Source: DTU015 sp012837895
GTDB taxonomy: Bacteria; Bacillota; Sulfobacillia; Fermentithermobacillales; Fermentithermobacillaceae
NCBI GenBank assembly: GCA_050952085.1
Contig: JBMNKH010000001.1
Coordinates: 62,001 to 126,000, forward strand
Direction of reading: 5' to 3'
Length of the DNA stretch: 64,000 nt
Program-made: the position numbers and the translations under genes
In this document: positions 49,852-58,506 of the stretch, in pieces
Numbering within the stretch: the first letter of the stretch is position 1
How the letters are laid out: every line of letters starts with the position of its first letter
Notes under the pieces: model-generated
Seen by the model: the letters and a program-made list of their open reading frames with translations, nothing else
Told to the model about the DNA's origin: nothing
Database searches by the model: none

Positions 49852-49889
49852 GGTGACGCAATGGAGCATGTAGCCTTCATTGCGTCACC
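49852..49889 (-). terminator. Perfect 12-bp inverted repeat downstream of ireB
   Basis: GGTGACGCAATG (49852-49863) and CATTGCGTCACC (49878-49889) form a perfect 12-base stem with a 14-base loop, 25 bases after the ireB stop. There is no T-run on either strand. It may be a non-canonical terminator or a protein-binding site. The rest of the gap 49686-49913 holds nothing that I recognise. Confidence 0.5.
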
Positions 49890-49913
49890 TTCATGTCAAA
49901 GTGGTACTCCATC

Positions 49914-50171
49914 CTATTCGTACTGCTCGACATAAACCCGTATTAACTCTTCCAAGATCTCGTCGCGCTCAACTTTTCTGACCAGACTCCGGGCATTGGC
50001 ATGACTGGTGATATATGTAGGATCTCCAGACAGAAGGTATCCGGCTATCTGACTCACCGGATTATGCCCTTTCTCCTTAAGCGCATCGTAGACTCTTAGA
50101 ATGATTTCCCTGGTCTTGTTCTCTTTTTCAGCTTTGACCTCAAAAAATCTCGTTTCTTCAAACTCAGCCAT
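49914..50171 (-). CDS. ireB: IreB family regulatory phosphoprotein
   Basis: IreB (UPF0297, YrzL) is a small substrate of the PASTA-type Ser/Thr kinase in Enterococcus. The 85-residue protein shows the family pattern: TRFFEVKAEKE, VYDALKEKGHNPVSQIAGYLLSGDPTYITSHANAR and RDEILEELIRVYVEQY. The ATG at 50171 has GGGGGGA seven bases upstream. It directly follows alaS, which is the conserved alaS-ireB-ruvX order of Firmicutes, here interrupted by rhomboid, FBPA/P and an aldo/keto reductase. Confidence 0.93.
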   Translation of the reverse strand: MAEFEETRFFEVKAEKENKTREIILRVYDALKEKGHNPVSQIAGYLLSGDPTYITSHANARSLVRKVERDEILEELIRVYVEQYE

Positions 50172-50253
50172 AGTTGAGTCCCCCCATCCATACAATTCTC
50201 TCTCAAAGGGGCGTATCCTCTTAATTCACCAAAATAGCCTCAGATTCTACCTT

Positions 50254-52938
50254 TCACATTCCACCTAAAATAGCCGTAGCTTCGGCTGCCGCAAGTTCCA
50301 AAGCTTTATCAATCTCTTGGTAGTGCTTGCCCCCAGCCTGGGCAAGATGCTTCTTGCCGCCGCCTGAACCACCCATGGCGCTTGCGCCGGTCCTGACTAT
50401 GGACACAGCATCTACACCTGCTGAGGCAAGTTCAGGGTCAACCATAACCATGAGGAATCCTCTCGGTCCCTTGCCTGAGCCCAGGATCACAACTGAAGCT
50501 CCTTGTTGCTTGAGCAAATCCCCCAAGTGACGCAATTCGTCCGGGTTCATATCATCTTGACGGGAAACAATCACCTTGTGGTTCCCTGCTTTTCTCGACG
50601 ACCTTTTGTCTTCCAACAGCCTGGTGGCAATATCCCTGGCCCTTTCAGCTTTAAGGCTTTCCAGTTGTCTTTGTAAGGCGCTTATCGTGTCCTTAAGCCC
50701 ATTGATTTTGTCTAATGCATCATCAGCCCCTGAATCCAATGCGCCGGCAATCTTCTTAAGATTTTCCATGACTTCCAGGGTTCTCACTACCGCGCTCATG
50801 CCGGCAACCGCTTCAATCCTCCTGACTCCTGCCGCCACTGAGGACTCAGCGTTAATCAGGAAACACCCTATTTCGCCTGTGCGTGATACGTGGGTACCGC
50901 CGCATAGCTCCGATGAAATGCCCTGAATCTCCACAACCCTTACCTGGTCCCCATACTTCTCACCAAAAAGCGCAATCGCGCCCTTGTTCCTGGCATCTTC
51001 CAACGACGTCTCATAGGTGATCACCGGAGCGTCCTGCATTATCATCTTATTTACCAACTTCTGAACCGATTCAAGCTCTTCGTCTAACAAGGCAGCTGGC
51101 CAGCTGAAGTCGAATCTAAGATAGGAATCTTGCACAAGCGAACCTGACTGCTGCACCTCTTCCCCTAACACAGTTTTCAGCGCTTTGTGCAGCAAGTGGG
51201 TCGCCGTATGATGCCGCTTGAGCCCATCGCGACGATCTTTGTCCACCCTGGCGAGAACCGGTTGTCCTAAAACAATGCCGTGACCTGACTCATAAGCTTT
51301 TGCCAGGTGGAAAACGACCCCGTTGGGAGTGTCCGCGACACGGGTAACCTCTCCCAGGACTTGCTTGCCGTCAGCACTTAGCAGAATACCCGTATCATGT
51401 TCCTGGCCTCCCCCAGTGGCGTAAAACGGCGTTTGGCTGAGCGCCACCATTGCCGTAGCTCCAGGTTCAACTTCAGTCTCCCTGGACCCTCCGGCAACTA
51501 CGGCAATTACTTCGCCGCGGCTTTCCAGGCACTCATAGCCTGTAAACACTGTAGGCTGGATTTCTCTTGCCAGTTCATGTAGTTGGTCAACATCGTACGA
51601 AACATGCCGGTGAGCTTTGCGGCTCCTGCTTCTCTGCTCCTCAAGGGCCTCACCAAAGCCCGCTTCATCTACAGTCAGGCCCTGTTCCCGTGCCATGTCC
51701 TTTGTAAGATCTATAGGGAAACCGAAAGTATCGTACAGGACGAACGCATCCTTACCCGGCAACACCCTGCACCCACGCGCCTTTGCGCCGGCAATCATCT
51801 GGCTTGCCCGTGCCTGGCCGTCTTCAAGGGTATTGAGAAACCGTTCTTCATCCCGGGTAAGAACTTGCTTGATGTAACCTTCCCTCTCCTTCAGTTCCGG
51901 ATAGGCATCTCCCATTATCTGCACTACAACCGGCACCAGTTCAGCAAGGAACGGGCGTTTGATGCCCAGCATCCTTCCAAATCTCACAGCTCTCCTGAGC
52001 ACGCGCCGCATGACATATCCTCTTCCCTCATTGGAAGGATGAACCCCGTCTGCTGCCAGAAAAGTACATGCCCTTATGTGGTCCGCTATGACCCTGGAAG
52101 CAAACACACGGTCCTGGCTCTCAAAACGGCCCCCTGCGATCTGCTCCACCTTGTCTATAATGGGAAGAAAAAGATCCGTATCGTAATTGGTGCTCGCGCC
52201 TTGAAGCACCGAAGTCATCCTTTCAAGCCCCATGCCCGTATCAATGCTGGGCTTTGCCAAGGGCTCCAGGTTGCCTTGCTCGTCCCGGACATACTGCATA
52301 AAAACTAGGTTCCAAATCTCAAGCCACCTGTCACAATCGCACTTGCCGATTCCGCAATCCGGGCCGCAGCTTACATCACCGCCCCTGTCGAAAATCACCT
52401 CAGAGCATGGACCACACGGCCCTGTTTCACCCATGGCCCAGAAATTATCCTCTTCCCCCAATCTGACTATTCTGGATAGGGGAATTCCGGCAATCTTCTG
52501 CCACAGCTGCTCAGCTTCGTCATCGTCCTTATAAACCGTAACCCACAGGCGTTCTTCAGGAAGTTCCAAGATTTCCGTGAGAAACTCCCAGGCGTATTGG
52601 ATGGCCTCTTTCTTGAAGTAGTCTCCAAAAGAAAAGTTGCCAAGCATCTCGAAAAAGGTATGGTGACGCCCGGTGAAGCCTACATTGTCCAGATCGTTGT
52701 GCTTCCCGCCAGCCCTCATACATTTCTGGGAAGTTACCGCCCTGGAATACGGCCTGGTTTGAAACCCCAGAAACACATCTTTGAATTGGACCATACCTGC
52801 ATTAGTGAACAAAAGCGTAGGGTCCTCATAAGGGACCAGCGATGAGCTTGAAACTATCTCATGGCCATGGCGTTCAAAGTAGCTCAAGAACAATTTACGG
52901 ATTTCAGCTGATTGAAGTCCCTTTCCCAACTTCTCCAT
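50254..52938 (-). CDS. alaS: Alanine--tRNA ligase
   Basis: AlaRS charges tRNA-Ala and edits mischarged Ser/Gly. The 894-residue protein has the class II core (EIRKLFLSYFERHGHEIVSSSSLVPYEDPTLLFTNAGMVQFK), the editing domain with HHTATHLLHKAL, and CGGTHVSRTGEIG as the zinc/editing site. A coiled C-terminal C-Ala region ends in GSGGGKKHLAQAGG. It begins 15 bases after proS and is probably co-transcribed. Confidence 0.97.
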   Translation of the reverse strand: MEKLGKGLQSAEIRKLFLSYFERHGHEIVSSSSLVPYEDPTLLFTNAGMVQFKDVFLGFQTRPYSRAVTSQKCMRAGGKHNDLDNVGFTGRHHTFFEMLGNFSFGDYFKKEAIQYAWEFLTEILELPEERLWVTVYKDDDEAEQLWQKIAGIPLSRIVRLGEEDNFWAMGETGPCGPCSEVIFDRGGDVSCGPDCGIGKCDCDRWLEIWNLVFMQYVRDEQGNLEPLAKPSIDTGMGLERMTSVLQGASTNYDTDLFLPIIDKVEQIAGGRFESQDRVFASRVIADHIRACTFLAADGVHPSNEGRGYVMRRVLRRAVRFGRMLGIKRPFLAELVPVVVQIMGDAYPELKEREGYIKQVLTRDEERFLNTLEDGQARASQMIAGAKARGCRVLPGKDAFVLYDTFGFPIDLTKDMAREQGLTVDEAGFGEALEEQRSRSRKAHRHVSYDVDQLHELAREIQPTVFTGYECLESRGEVIAVVAGGSRETEVEPGATAMVALSQTPFYATGGGQEHDTGILLSADGKQVLGEVTRVADTPNGVVFHLAKAYESGHGIVLGQPVLARVDKDRRDGLKRHHTATHLLHKALKTVLGEEVQQSGSLVQDSYLRFDFSWPAALLDEELESVQKLVNKMIMQDAPVITYETSLEDARNKGAIALFGEKYGDQVRVVEIQGISSELCGGTHVSRTGEIGCFLINAESSVAAGVRRIEAVAGMSAVVRTLEVMENLKKIAGALDSGADDALDKINGLKDTISALQRQLESLKAERARDIATRLLEDKRSSRKAGNHKVIVSRQDDMNPDELRHLGDLLKQQGASVVILGSGKGPRGFLMVMVDPELASAGVDAVSIVRTGASAMGGSGGGKKHLAQAGGKHYQEIDKALELAAAEATAILGGM

Positions 52939-52952
52939 TAAACTTATCCTCC

Positions 52953-54695
52953 TCAGCCTTCGGGCACAAACCGTGAAAACTCATGCCTCATAAGACCGGA
53001 TATCTTATCTTCAAATCCATCCAGGGGTACAATCATTGACTCTTCTCCTGCCCTGAGTTTGACTTCGACCCCGCCTGCTTCGAGACTCCGTTTGGAAACG
53101 GTTACACGGATGGGCATCCCCAATAGGTCGGCGTCATTGAACTTGACGCCTGCTGATTCATCCCTGTCGTCATACAACACTTCGACACCGAGCTGCCCCA
53201 GCTTGTCGTAGATATTTTCAGCGATCTCAATCACCTGGCTGCCGGTTCCCAGGCTTAAGAGGTGAACGTGGTACGGAGCAACTGTGATCGGCCAGCTTAT
53301 TCCCTTCTCGTCCCGGTTCTCTTCAACAATGCATGCCAACAGCCTGCCTACTCCCATCCCGTAACAACCCATCACCAGGGGCTTTAAGGCTCCGTCTTCG
53401 CCCTGGAAATTGGCACCCATTGACTTTGAGTACCTTGTACCCAACATGAATGTGTTGCCCACTTCAATGCCCCTTGCCTGGACCAAGGGCGCATTACAAA
53501 CGGGGCATAAGTCTCCATCCCTGGCGGCTGCAATATCAGCTACTGAATCCAAGGAAAAATCCCTGCCAGGAACCACATTGACAAAGTGATAGTCTTTTTC
53601 GTTGGCTCCTGCAACATAGGAATACTCAGGCGAAATGCTATCATCCACTATTACCTCTAAGTGCCCCACGCCAACAGGCGACATGAACCCTTGTACCAAC
53701 CCGTGGGCCCCCAATTCTTCAGGCGAAGCCAGCCTCACTTGAGACGTTCCCACGAAATTGGCAAGTTTGCGTTCGTTTATGTCAAGATCGCCTCTGATCA
53801 GGGCTATCACAAGTCGGTTGTCTTCTTGGGTGAAATACGCCATGGTCTTAATACTCAGTACCGGGCTCACACCCAGGTATCCAGTGACCGACGCAATCGT
53901 ATCCTTGCCTGGAGTATGCACTTTCTCTACCGGCGCCTGGTTCTCCCCGGTAGGTGCCGATTCTTGTTCAGGCGTCTTGTTGAACATGGCTACTTCACGG
54001 TTGGCCGCATACCCGCATTCAGGACACAGAATCAAAGTATCTTCCCCGGAATCGGTTAGGTAGATGAACTCGTGGGCCATACTCCCGCCCATCATGCCTA
54101 CGTCGGAAAGCACCTTCACCACAGGAACCCCGCATGTCCTGCAAATCCTTTCGTAGGCGGTACACATATAGGGATAGTACCGGTCCAGATCAGTTTGGTC
54201 CGTATGGAAGCTATACGCGTCTTTCATGGTAAATTCCCTTACCCGGACAAGTCCGCCTCTGGCCCGTGGCTCATCGCGAAACTTGGTCTGGATATGGTAC
54301 ACCACACAGGGCAGCTGCCTGTAGGAATCGATGAAACGCCGGGCTAGATCAGTAACAGACTCTTCATGGGTCATCGCAAGGCACATATCCCTGCCTGATC
54401 TATCCTTGAATCTTGCCATTTCAGGGCCTATCTCATCCCACCTGCCCGATTCCTTCCAAATATCCCCAGGGTTTACCACAGGCATGTTTATCTCCTGCCC
54501 GCCAATTGCGTTCATTTCTTTCCGCATCACATCCTGGATTTTCCGGACACTTCGCCAACCAAGAGGCAAATAACTGTAAATGCCTGAAGCAAGTTTTGAG
54601 ATAAGTCCTGCCCGCAGCATAAGGCCGTGAGAGGCCATTTCCACCTCGGCAGGTTGTTCACGCAATGTTTTTCCAAAAGCTTGGCTCAGTCTCAT
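52953..54695 (-). CDS. proS: Proline--tRNA ligase
   Basis: ProRS of the bacterial type, about 580 residues, with an editing (INS) insertion. MRLSQAFGKTLREQPAEVEMASHGLMLRAGLI starts the class II fold. Motif 2 (YHIQTKFRDEPRARGGLVRVREFTMKDAYSFH), the INS domain (about 225-390) and motif 3 (VMGCYGMGVGRLLACIVEEN) follow. The ATG at 54695 has GGAGG ten bases upstream; the 32 codons upstream in frame have no site and do not resemble ProRS. No T-box leader was found. Confidence 0.96.
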   Translation of the reverse strand: MRLSQAFGKTLREQPAEVEMASHGLMLRAGLISKLASGIYSYLPLGWRSVRKIQDVMRKEMNAIGGQEINMPVVNPGDIWKESGRWDEIGPEMARFKDRSGRDMCLAMTHEESVTDLARRFIDSYRQLPCVVYHIQTKFRDEPRARGGLVRVREFTMKDAYSFHTDQTDLDRYYPYMCTAYERICRTCGVPVVKVLSDVGMMGGSMAHEFIYLTDSGEDTLILCPECGYAANREVAMFNKTPEQESAPTGENQAPVEKVHTPGKDTIASVTGYLGVSPVLSIKTMAYFTQEDNRLVIALIRGDLDINERKLANFVGTSQVRLASPEELGAHGLVQGFMSPVGVGHLEVIVDDSISPEYSYVAGANEKDYHFVNVVPGRDFSLDSVADIAAARDGDLCPVCNAPLVQARGIEVGNTFMLGTRYSKSMGANFQGEDGALKPLVMGCYGMGVGRLLACIVEENRDEKGISWPITVAPYHVHLLSLGTGSQVIEIAENIYDKLGQLGVEVLYDDRDESAGVKFNDADLLGMPIRVTVSKRSLEAGGVEVKLRAGEESMIVPLDGFEDKISGLMRHEFSRFVPEG

Positions 54696-54798
54696 GGCAA
54701 ATGTACCTCCAGTACCGTGCTCGCGGGTTGTGCGCCCCGGCTCAGGTGTATGTATTAACGGAATTATATCCCTGTGATATACGAGGGTCAAACCTCCA

Positions 54799-54832
54799 AT
54801 GAAAAGCAGGCCTTACAGTGCATCAGGCCTGC
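54799..54832 (-). terminator. Terminator of the metNIQ operon
   Basis: On the minus strand GCAGGCCT and AGGCCTGC form a perfect eight-base stem with an 11-base loop, followed by TTTTCATT. It lies about 50 bases after the metQ stop and upstream of proS. Confidence 0.75.
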
Positions 54833-54883
54833 CGTCACTTAGCTGCGCCACACAGCTTGTGCCCCTGTCCGGCTCCTATGCTC

Positions 54884-55693
54884 TTAGAATGCGGGGATAA
54901 CCCCTCCTTCATACGATTCCTCTATGAATTGCTTCACTTCAGAGCCGGTGAGTACCTTAACCAGCTTCTTGATAGCTTCATTGTCCTTATCTTCAGACCT
55001 CACAGCTATTACGTTTGCATAGGGAGAGTCGCCGCCTTCAAGAAACAGCGCATCCTCAGTAGGCGACAACCCTGCTTGCAGTGCGAAGTTGCCATTAATC
55101 ACTGCGATGTCGAGATCCGGCAGTACTCTCGGAAGCATAGCTGCATCAAGTTCCTGGAACTGTAGATTCTTGGGATTGTCGTCAATGTCGTAGACTGTAG
55201 CTAAAACGCCTGTACCTTCTTTGAGGGTCACAAGGCCGGCCTTCTCAAGAAGCAGGAGCGCCCTGCCCCCGTTGGTGGCGTCATTGGGAATTCCCACCTG
55301 GGCCCCGTCCTTTAGTTCAGACAGGTCATCTATCTTTTCTGAATATATGCCAAGAGGCTCAATGTGAATTTTGGCCACCCATGTAAGGTCAAGATTGCGT
55401 TCTTCAACCATATTCTCAAGGTAGGGAATATGTTGGAAGAAGTTGGCGTCCAGTTGTTTATCAGCAAGCTGCAGGTTCGGCTGGACATAGTCGGAAAACA
55501 CTATTATCTCAATTTCAACGCCTTCCTCTTCAAGTAAAGGCTGAGCAAACTCGAGGATTTGAGCGTGGGGAACCTCAGTAGCTCCTATCTTGATAGCCTC
55601 TGTCTCTTTAGTGCATCCTGAAAGCCCTATCACACCGAAGAGTGCAAGTACACCTACAATCAATGCTGTCTTCTTAACTGTTGTTTTCAACAT
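54884..55693 (-). CDS. metQ: Methionine ABC transporter substrate-binding lipoprotein MetQ
   Basis: MetQ (NlpA family) captures methionine outside the membrane. The 269-residue precursor has a signal peptide and lipobox GLSGC (lipidated Cys about residue 27). The mature domain has KIGATEVPHAQILEFAQPLLEEEGVEIEIIVFSDYVQPNLQLADKQLDANFFQH, typical of the family, and ends with a VKQFIEESYEGGVIPAF tail. It is the last gene of metN-metI-metQ. Confidence 0.93.
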   Translation of the reverse strand: MLKTTVKKTALIVGVLALFGVIGLSGCTKETEAIKIGATEVPHAQILEFAQPLLEEEGVEIEIIVFSDYVQPNLQLADKQLDANFFQHIPYLENMVEERNLDLTWVAKIHIEPLGIYSEKIDDLSELKDGAQVGIPNDATNGGRALLLLEKAGLVTLKEGTGVLATVYDIDDNPKNLQFQELDAAMLPRVLPDLDIAVINGNFALQAGLSPTEDALFLEGGDSPYANVIAVRSEDKDNEAIKKLVKVLTGSEVKQFIEESYEGGVIPAF

Positions 55694-55747
55694 CCCACAC
55701 CTCCGATTTCTTTCTGTAAGAATGACATCCCAACCGGCATCCCTAGT

Positions 55748-56431
55748 TTATTTCCAAATGCAGCGCCTGGCGGCGCTGTCGCCCAAATACTGAATGCCTT
55801 GAACCAGGCATATGAGCACTATTACACACAATGCCATGATTGCAGGTTCCCACCTCTGGTAGCCGTACCTGATGGCTAGATCGCCCAAACCACCCCCTCC
55901 TATGGCGCCTGCCATGGCCGAGTAGCCTACCAGGTTCACGGCGGTTATGGCTGCACCTGAAATCAAGGAAGACAGGCATTCAGGCACGAGCACGTACCTG
56001 ACTATCTGGTACCGCGAAGCTCCCATGGATATGCACGCATCGATAACGCCTGGTTCCACAGTGAGCATGGCAGACTCGGTAATCCTTGCTACAAACGGTA
56101 TTGCAGAAATGGTAAGGGGTACCATGGCAGCGAAAGTTCCAACGGACGTGCCTGTAATGAGCCTGGTAAATGGGACGATAGCTACCATGAGGATGACAAA
56201 CGGGATTGACCTGCCTATATTCACCACTGTGCTCAAGACCGAGTAAACTACATTGTTCCTGGCCAACCCCCTGGGCCCGCTAAGCACAAGCCAAATCCCT
56301 AAAGGAGTGCCTATGAGTTCTGCAAACAACAGGGAAACCAGCACCATGGCAAGTGTTTCACCGGTAGCAACGGCCACAGGCTCCAACAAATTATGTGATA
56401 TCAATGAACTCCAGGTCAAAGTCAGCATCAT
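55748..56431 (-). CDS. metI: Methionine ABC transporter permease MetI
   Basis: MetI is the transmembrane subunit, 227 residues, with about five membrane helices. It has the BPD_transp_1 fold, with GRSIPFVILMVAIVPFTRLITGTSVG and the EAA-type loop around VEPGVIDACISMGASRYQIVRYVLVPECL. It overlaps metN by four bases (ATGA). Confidence 0.93.
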   Translation of the reverse strand: MMLTLTWSSLISHNLLEPVAVATGETLAMVLVSLLFAELIGTPLGIWLVLSGPRGLARNNVVYSVLSTVVNIGRSIPFVILMVAIVPFTRLITGTSVGTFAAMVPLTISAIPFVARITESAMLTVEPGVIDACISMGASRYQIVRYVLVPECLSSLISGAAITAVNLVGYSAMAGAIGGGGLGDLAIRYGYQRWEPAIMALCVIVLICLVQGIQYLGDSAARRCIWK

Positions 56432-57150
56432 GTCGTCTCTCCCGAACCCGGGGCTGCCTGCAAACCTTGCTCTAAATCAAATCCAGGCTCCGACAAAACC
56501 CCGTTGTTTATATAGATGTGCCTGTTGCAGATTGCTCCTACCAGTTCTGTCTGGTGAGTCACGATCAGGACGGTAATACCGGTGCGCCCATTTATTGCTT
56601 GGATGAGTTCAAGAATCGACTCTGCAGTGCGCCTGTCAAGCGCGGACGTAGGCTCGTCCAGAATCAGTACTTCAGGCTCGGTAACAAGTGCCCGCGCAAT
56701 GGCTACCCTTTGCTTCTCCCCACCTGACAGGTGGGACGGCATGAATTGCTTCCTGTGGGAAAGCCCGACCATGTCTAATGCAGTTGAAGCCAGGCTGCAC
56801 GCCTCCTGTCTATCAAACCCTTGTATCTCCAGGGGAAGCATCACGTTTCTGAGTGCTGTTCTCGAAAACAATAGGTTATAGCCTTGGAAAACTACCCCGA
56901 TTTTCATTCTCAGTTGTCTAAGTTTTTCTCCTGAAACCAGCAGTACATTTTCATCCTTAAACAGGATCTCTCCTGAGTCAGGCCTTTCAAGCAGAGCCAG
57001 ACATCTTAGCAGAGTGGTCTTACCCGCACCTGACGGTCCGTAAATTCCCAGCACTTCGCCTGCATTTACTGAAAAAGTCACATTGTCAAGCGCATGTACC
57101 GGCCCTGATGATGTGTAAAATGTCTTGCTCAGTCCTCTAACTGATATCAC
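56428..57150 (-). CDS. metN: Methionine ABC transporter ATP-binding protein MetN
   Basis: MetN is the ATPase subunit. Walker A GPSGAGKTTLLR, the Q-loop GVVFQGYNLL, the signature LSGGEKQRVAIARAL, Walker B VLILDEPTSALD and the H-loop VTHQ are all present. The length is 240 residues. It lacks the C-terminal NIL regulatory domain of Escherichia coli MetN (343 residues), so feedback inhibition by methionine is not expected. The GTG at 57150 lies ten bases after GAGGGGG. Expression is controlled by the SAM-I riboswitch just upstream. Confidence 0.92.
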   Translation of the reverse strand: MISVRGLSKTFYTSSGPVHALDNVTFSVNAGEVLGIYGPSGAGKTTLLRCLALLERPDSGEILFKDENVLLVSGEKLRQLRMKIGVVFQGYNLLFSRTALRNVMLPLEIQGFDRQEACSLASTALDMVGLSHRKQFMPSHLSGGEKQRVAIARALVTEPEVLILDEPTSALDRRTAESILELIQAINGRTGITVLIVTHQTELVGAICNRHIYINNGVLSEPGFDLEQGLQAAPGSGETT

Positions 57151-57168
57151 CGGGAAACCACCCCCTCT

Positions 57169-57200
57169 AAACAAAAAGCCCCTCTGACAAGAAGAGAGGC
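57169..57200 (-). terminator. Riboswitch-controlled terminator of metNIQ
   Basis: On the minus strand GCCTCTC and GAGGGGC form a seven-pair stem (one G-U) followed by TTTTTGTTT. It lies ten bases after the SAM-I aptamer and just before metN. Confidence 0.85.
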
Positions 57201-57209
57201 ATAAATCCC

Positions 57210-57320
57210 CTTATCTGCCAGAACCAAACTTCTGCTGGTTCTGTTGGAGTTGGCACCTTCGCACTCTGTGCGGGTTGCCGCAGGGTCACTGGGCCAATTC
57301 CCTCACCTGCTCTGGATAAG
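57210..57320 (-). promoter_or_regulatory. SAM-I riboswitch (S-box) aptamer
   Basis: Read on the minus strand, P1 is CTTATCCAG/CAGATAAG. Between them are the conserved S-box elements AGAGCAGGTGAGGGA, TGGCCCAGTGACCC, CGGCAACC, AAGGTGCCAACTCC and a final P4 hairpin (CCAG...CTGG). This class binds S-adenosylmethionine and normally causes termination when SAM is plentiful. It controls metN-metI-metQ. Confidence 0.96.
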
Positions 57321-57350
57321 GACCAGCTATTATTCAGTTATGTGAATCAA

Positions 57351-57379
57351 TATTTAGCACAACAAATGCATACTGTCAA
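57351..57379 (-). promoter_or_regulatory. Promoter of the metNIQ riboswitch transcript
   Basis: On the minus strand a perfect -35 TTGACA (57379-57374) and a -10-like TAAATA (57356-57351) are 17 bases apart, just upstream of the S-box. Confidence 0.55.
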
Positions 57380-57465
57380 TAGCAGTTGCCGTTTTCAACC
57401 GGCCGCAAGCTCCAGATTCCGCATCTCCGGTTGCATCGAACCGCATTGGAGTCGCTAATACCCGG

Positions 57466-58422
57466 CTAAACAAGTCTTATGGCGAACTCGGGACATACAG
57501 GAGCGCAATACCCGCACAAGATGCACTTGCTTGCATCATGACGGGCTTTTCCACCGACCACTTCCATGGCCATGTTGGGGCAGATTTCAACACAGCGCCC
57601 ACATCCCTTACAAAACACCTGTACAATGAGTTTCTTCTGGTGGACGGTGGCGTCAGCCAGACCGGCAGGCACCTCCTGATCGTTGAAAATGCACAGGTTC
57701 ATGGTCAGTTCATCCCTGTTAACCATTCCGACAGCCACTGAACTCACACCCGGCAAATATCTGACATAATCTATGGCCCCTTTTATGTCTGCAAGCAGGT
57801 TACCGCCTCCAAGCGCCTTCATTGCATAGACTCCTTTTCCTTTAAGGGCTGCTTGCTCAATGGCGCTTGCCATTTCTTCCTTGGAGCCGTGTAGTATCCC
57901 AAGGCCTTCTATGTTGATAATCGGGAAAATCACGTCTATTTCGCCGGTGTCTATCCCTGCCCGGACTGCAGACACAGAATGGGTAGATATCCCTACGGCC
58001 TTGATCAAGCCCTTCGCCTTGCAATCCACCAGGCACTCAAAGGCGCCTTCCCTGTCCTTGAACACATTTGCATCTACCCTGGCTGCATGAAGGTGGAAGA
58101 TGTCGATAACTTCCCGGTCAAGAGCTGCCCTGGCTTCCTCCACCGCAGCCTTCATCTCGTCATAGGTTGAAGCAGTTGACTTCGTGGCAATGACAACATC
58201 ATCTCTTTTTCCTTTGAGACTGTCCAGGGCTTGCCTGATATGGGGGTAAGTCCGGTAGCTCTGTGCAGTATCCAAGAAGTTTATGCCACTTAGAATCCCT
58301 TCCCGGATCAGTTGCCCCCCTTCTTCAGGAGACAGCCCGAATTGGTTAGGACCCATAGGCAGTACACCAAAACAAAGCTGGCTGACGCTGATCCCTGTGT
58401 TTCCAAGCACGTTGTATTTCAT
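57466..58422 (-). CDS. Aldo/keto reductase with two-cluster ferredoxin domain (paralogue)
   Basis: This 318-residue protein is a paralogue of the one at 46693-47643. The N-terminus is MKYNVLGNTGISVSQLCFGVLPMGPNQFGLSPEEGG and the AKR core has GINFLDTAQSYR. The tail has CKGCGRCVEIC and CILCGYCAPVC for two [4Fe-4S] clusters. ALGGGNL and the conserved MKALGGG-type segment occur in both copies. The substrate is unknown. It diverges from dinB and is preceded by the promoter region of metNIQ. Confidence 0.88.
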   Translation of the reverse strand: MKYNVLGNTGISVSQLCFGVLPMGPNQFGLSPEEGGQLIREGILSGINFLDTAQSYRTYPHIRQALDSLKGKRDDVVIATKSTASTYDEMKAAVEEARAALDREVIDIFHLHAARVDANVFKDREGAFECLVDCKAKGLIKAVGISTHSVSAVRAGIDTGEIDVIFPIINIEGLGILHGSKEEMASAIEQAALKGKGVYAMKALGGGNLLADIKGAIDYVRYLPGVSSVAVGMVNRDELTMNLCIFNDQEVPAGLADATVHQKKLIVQVFCKGCGRCVEICPNMAMEVVGGKARHDASKCILCGYCAPVCPEFAIRLV

Positions 58423-58506
58423 TTTGACACCTCCGGGTGCAAAGCTTCAATTGCCTTCATCAGTACCATTATAATGGAATCAACAGTGGACAAGGGATGA
58501 TCTTGT

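Noticed and set aside
54696..54883. T-box leader for proS or for trpS (29497-29633)
   Set aside because: I looked for the AGGGTGGNACCGCG core on the minus strand in both leaders and did not find it.
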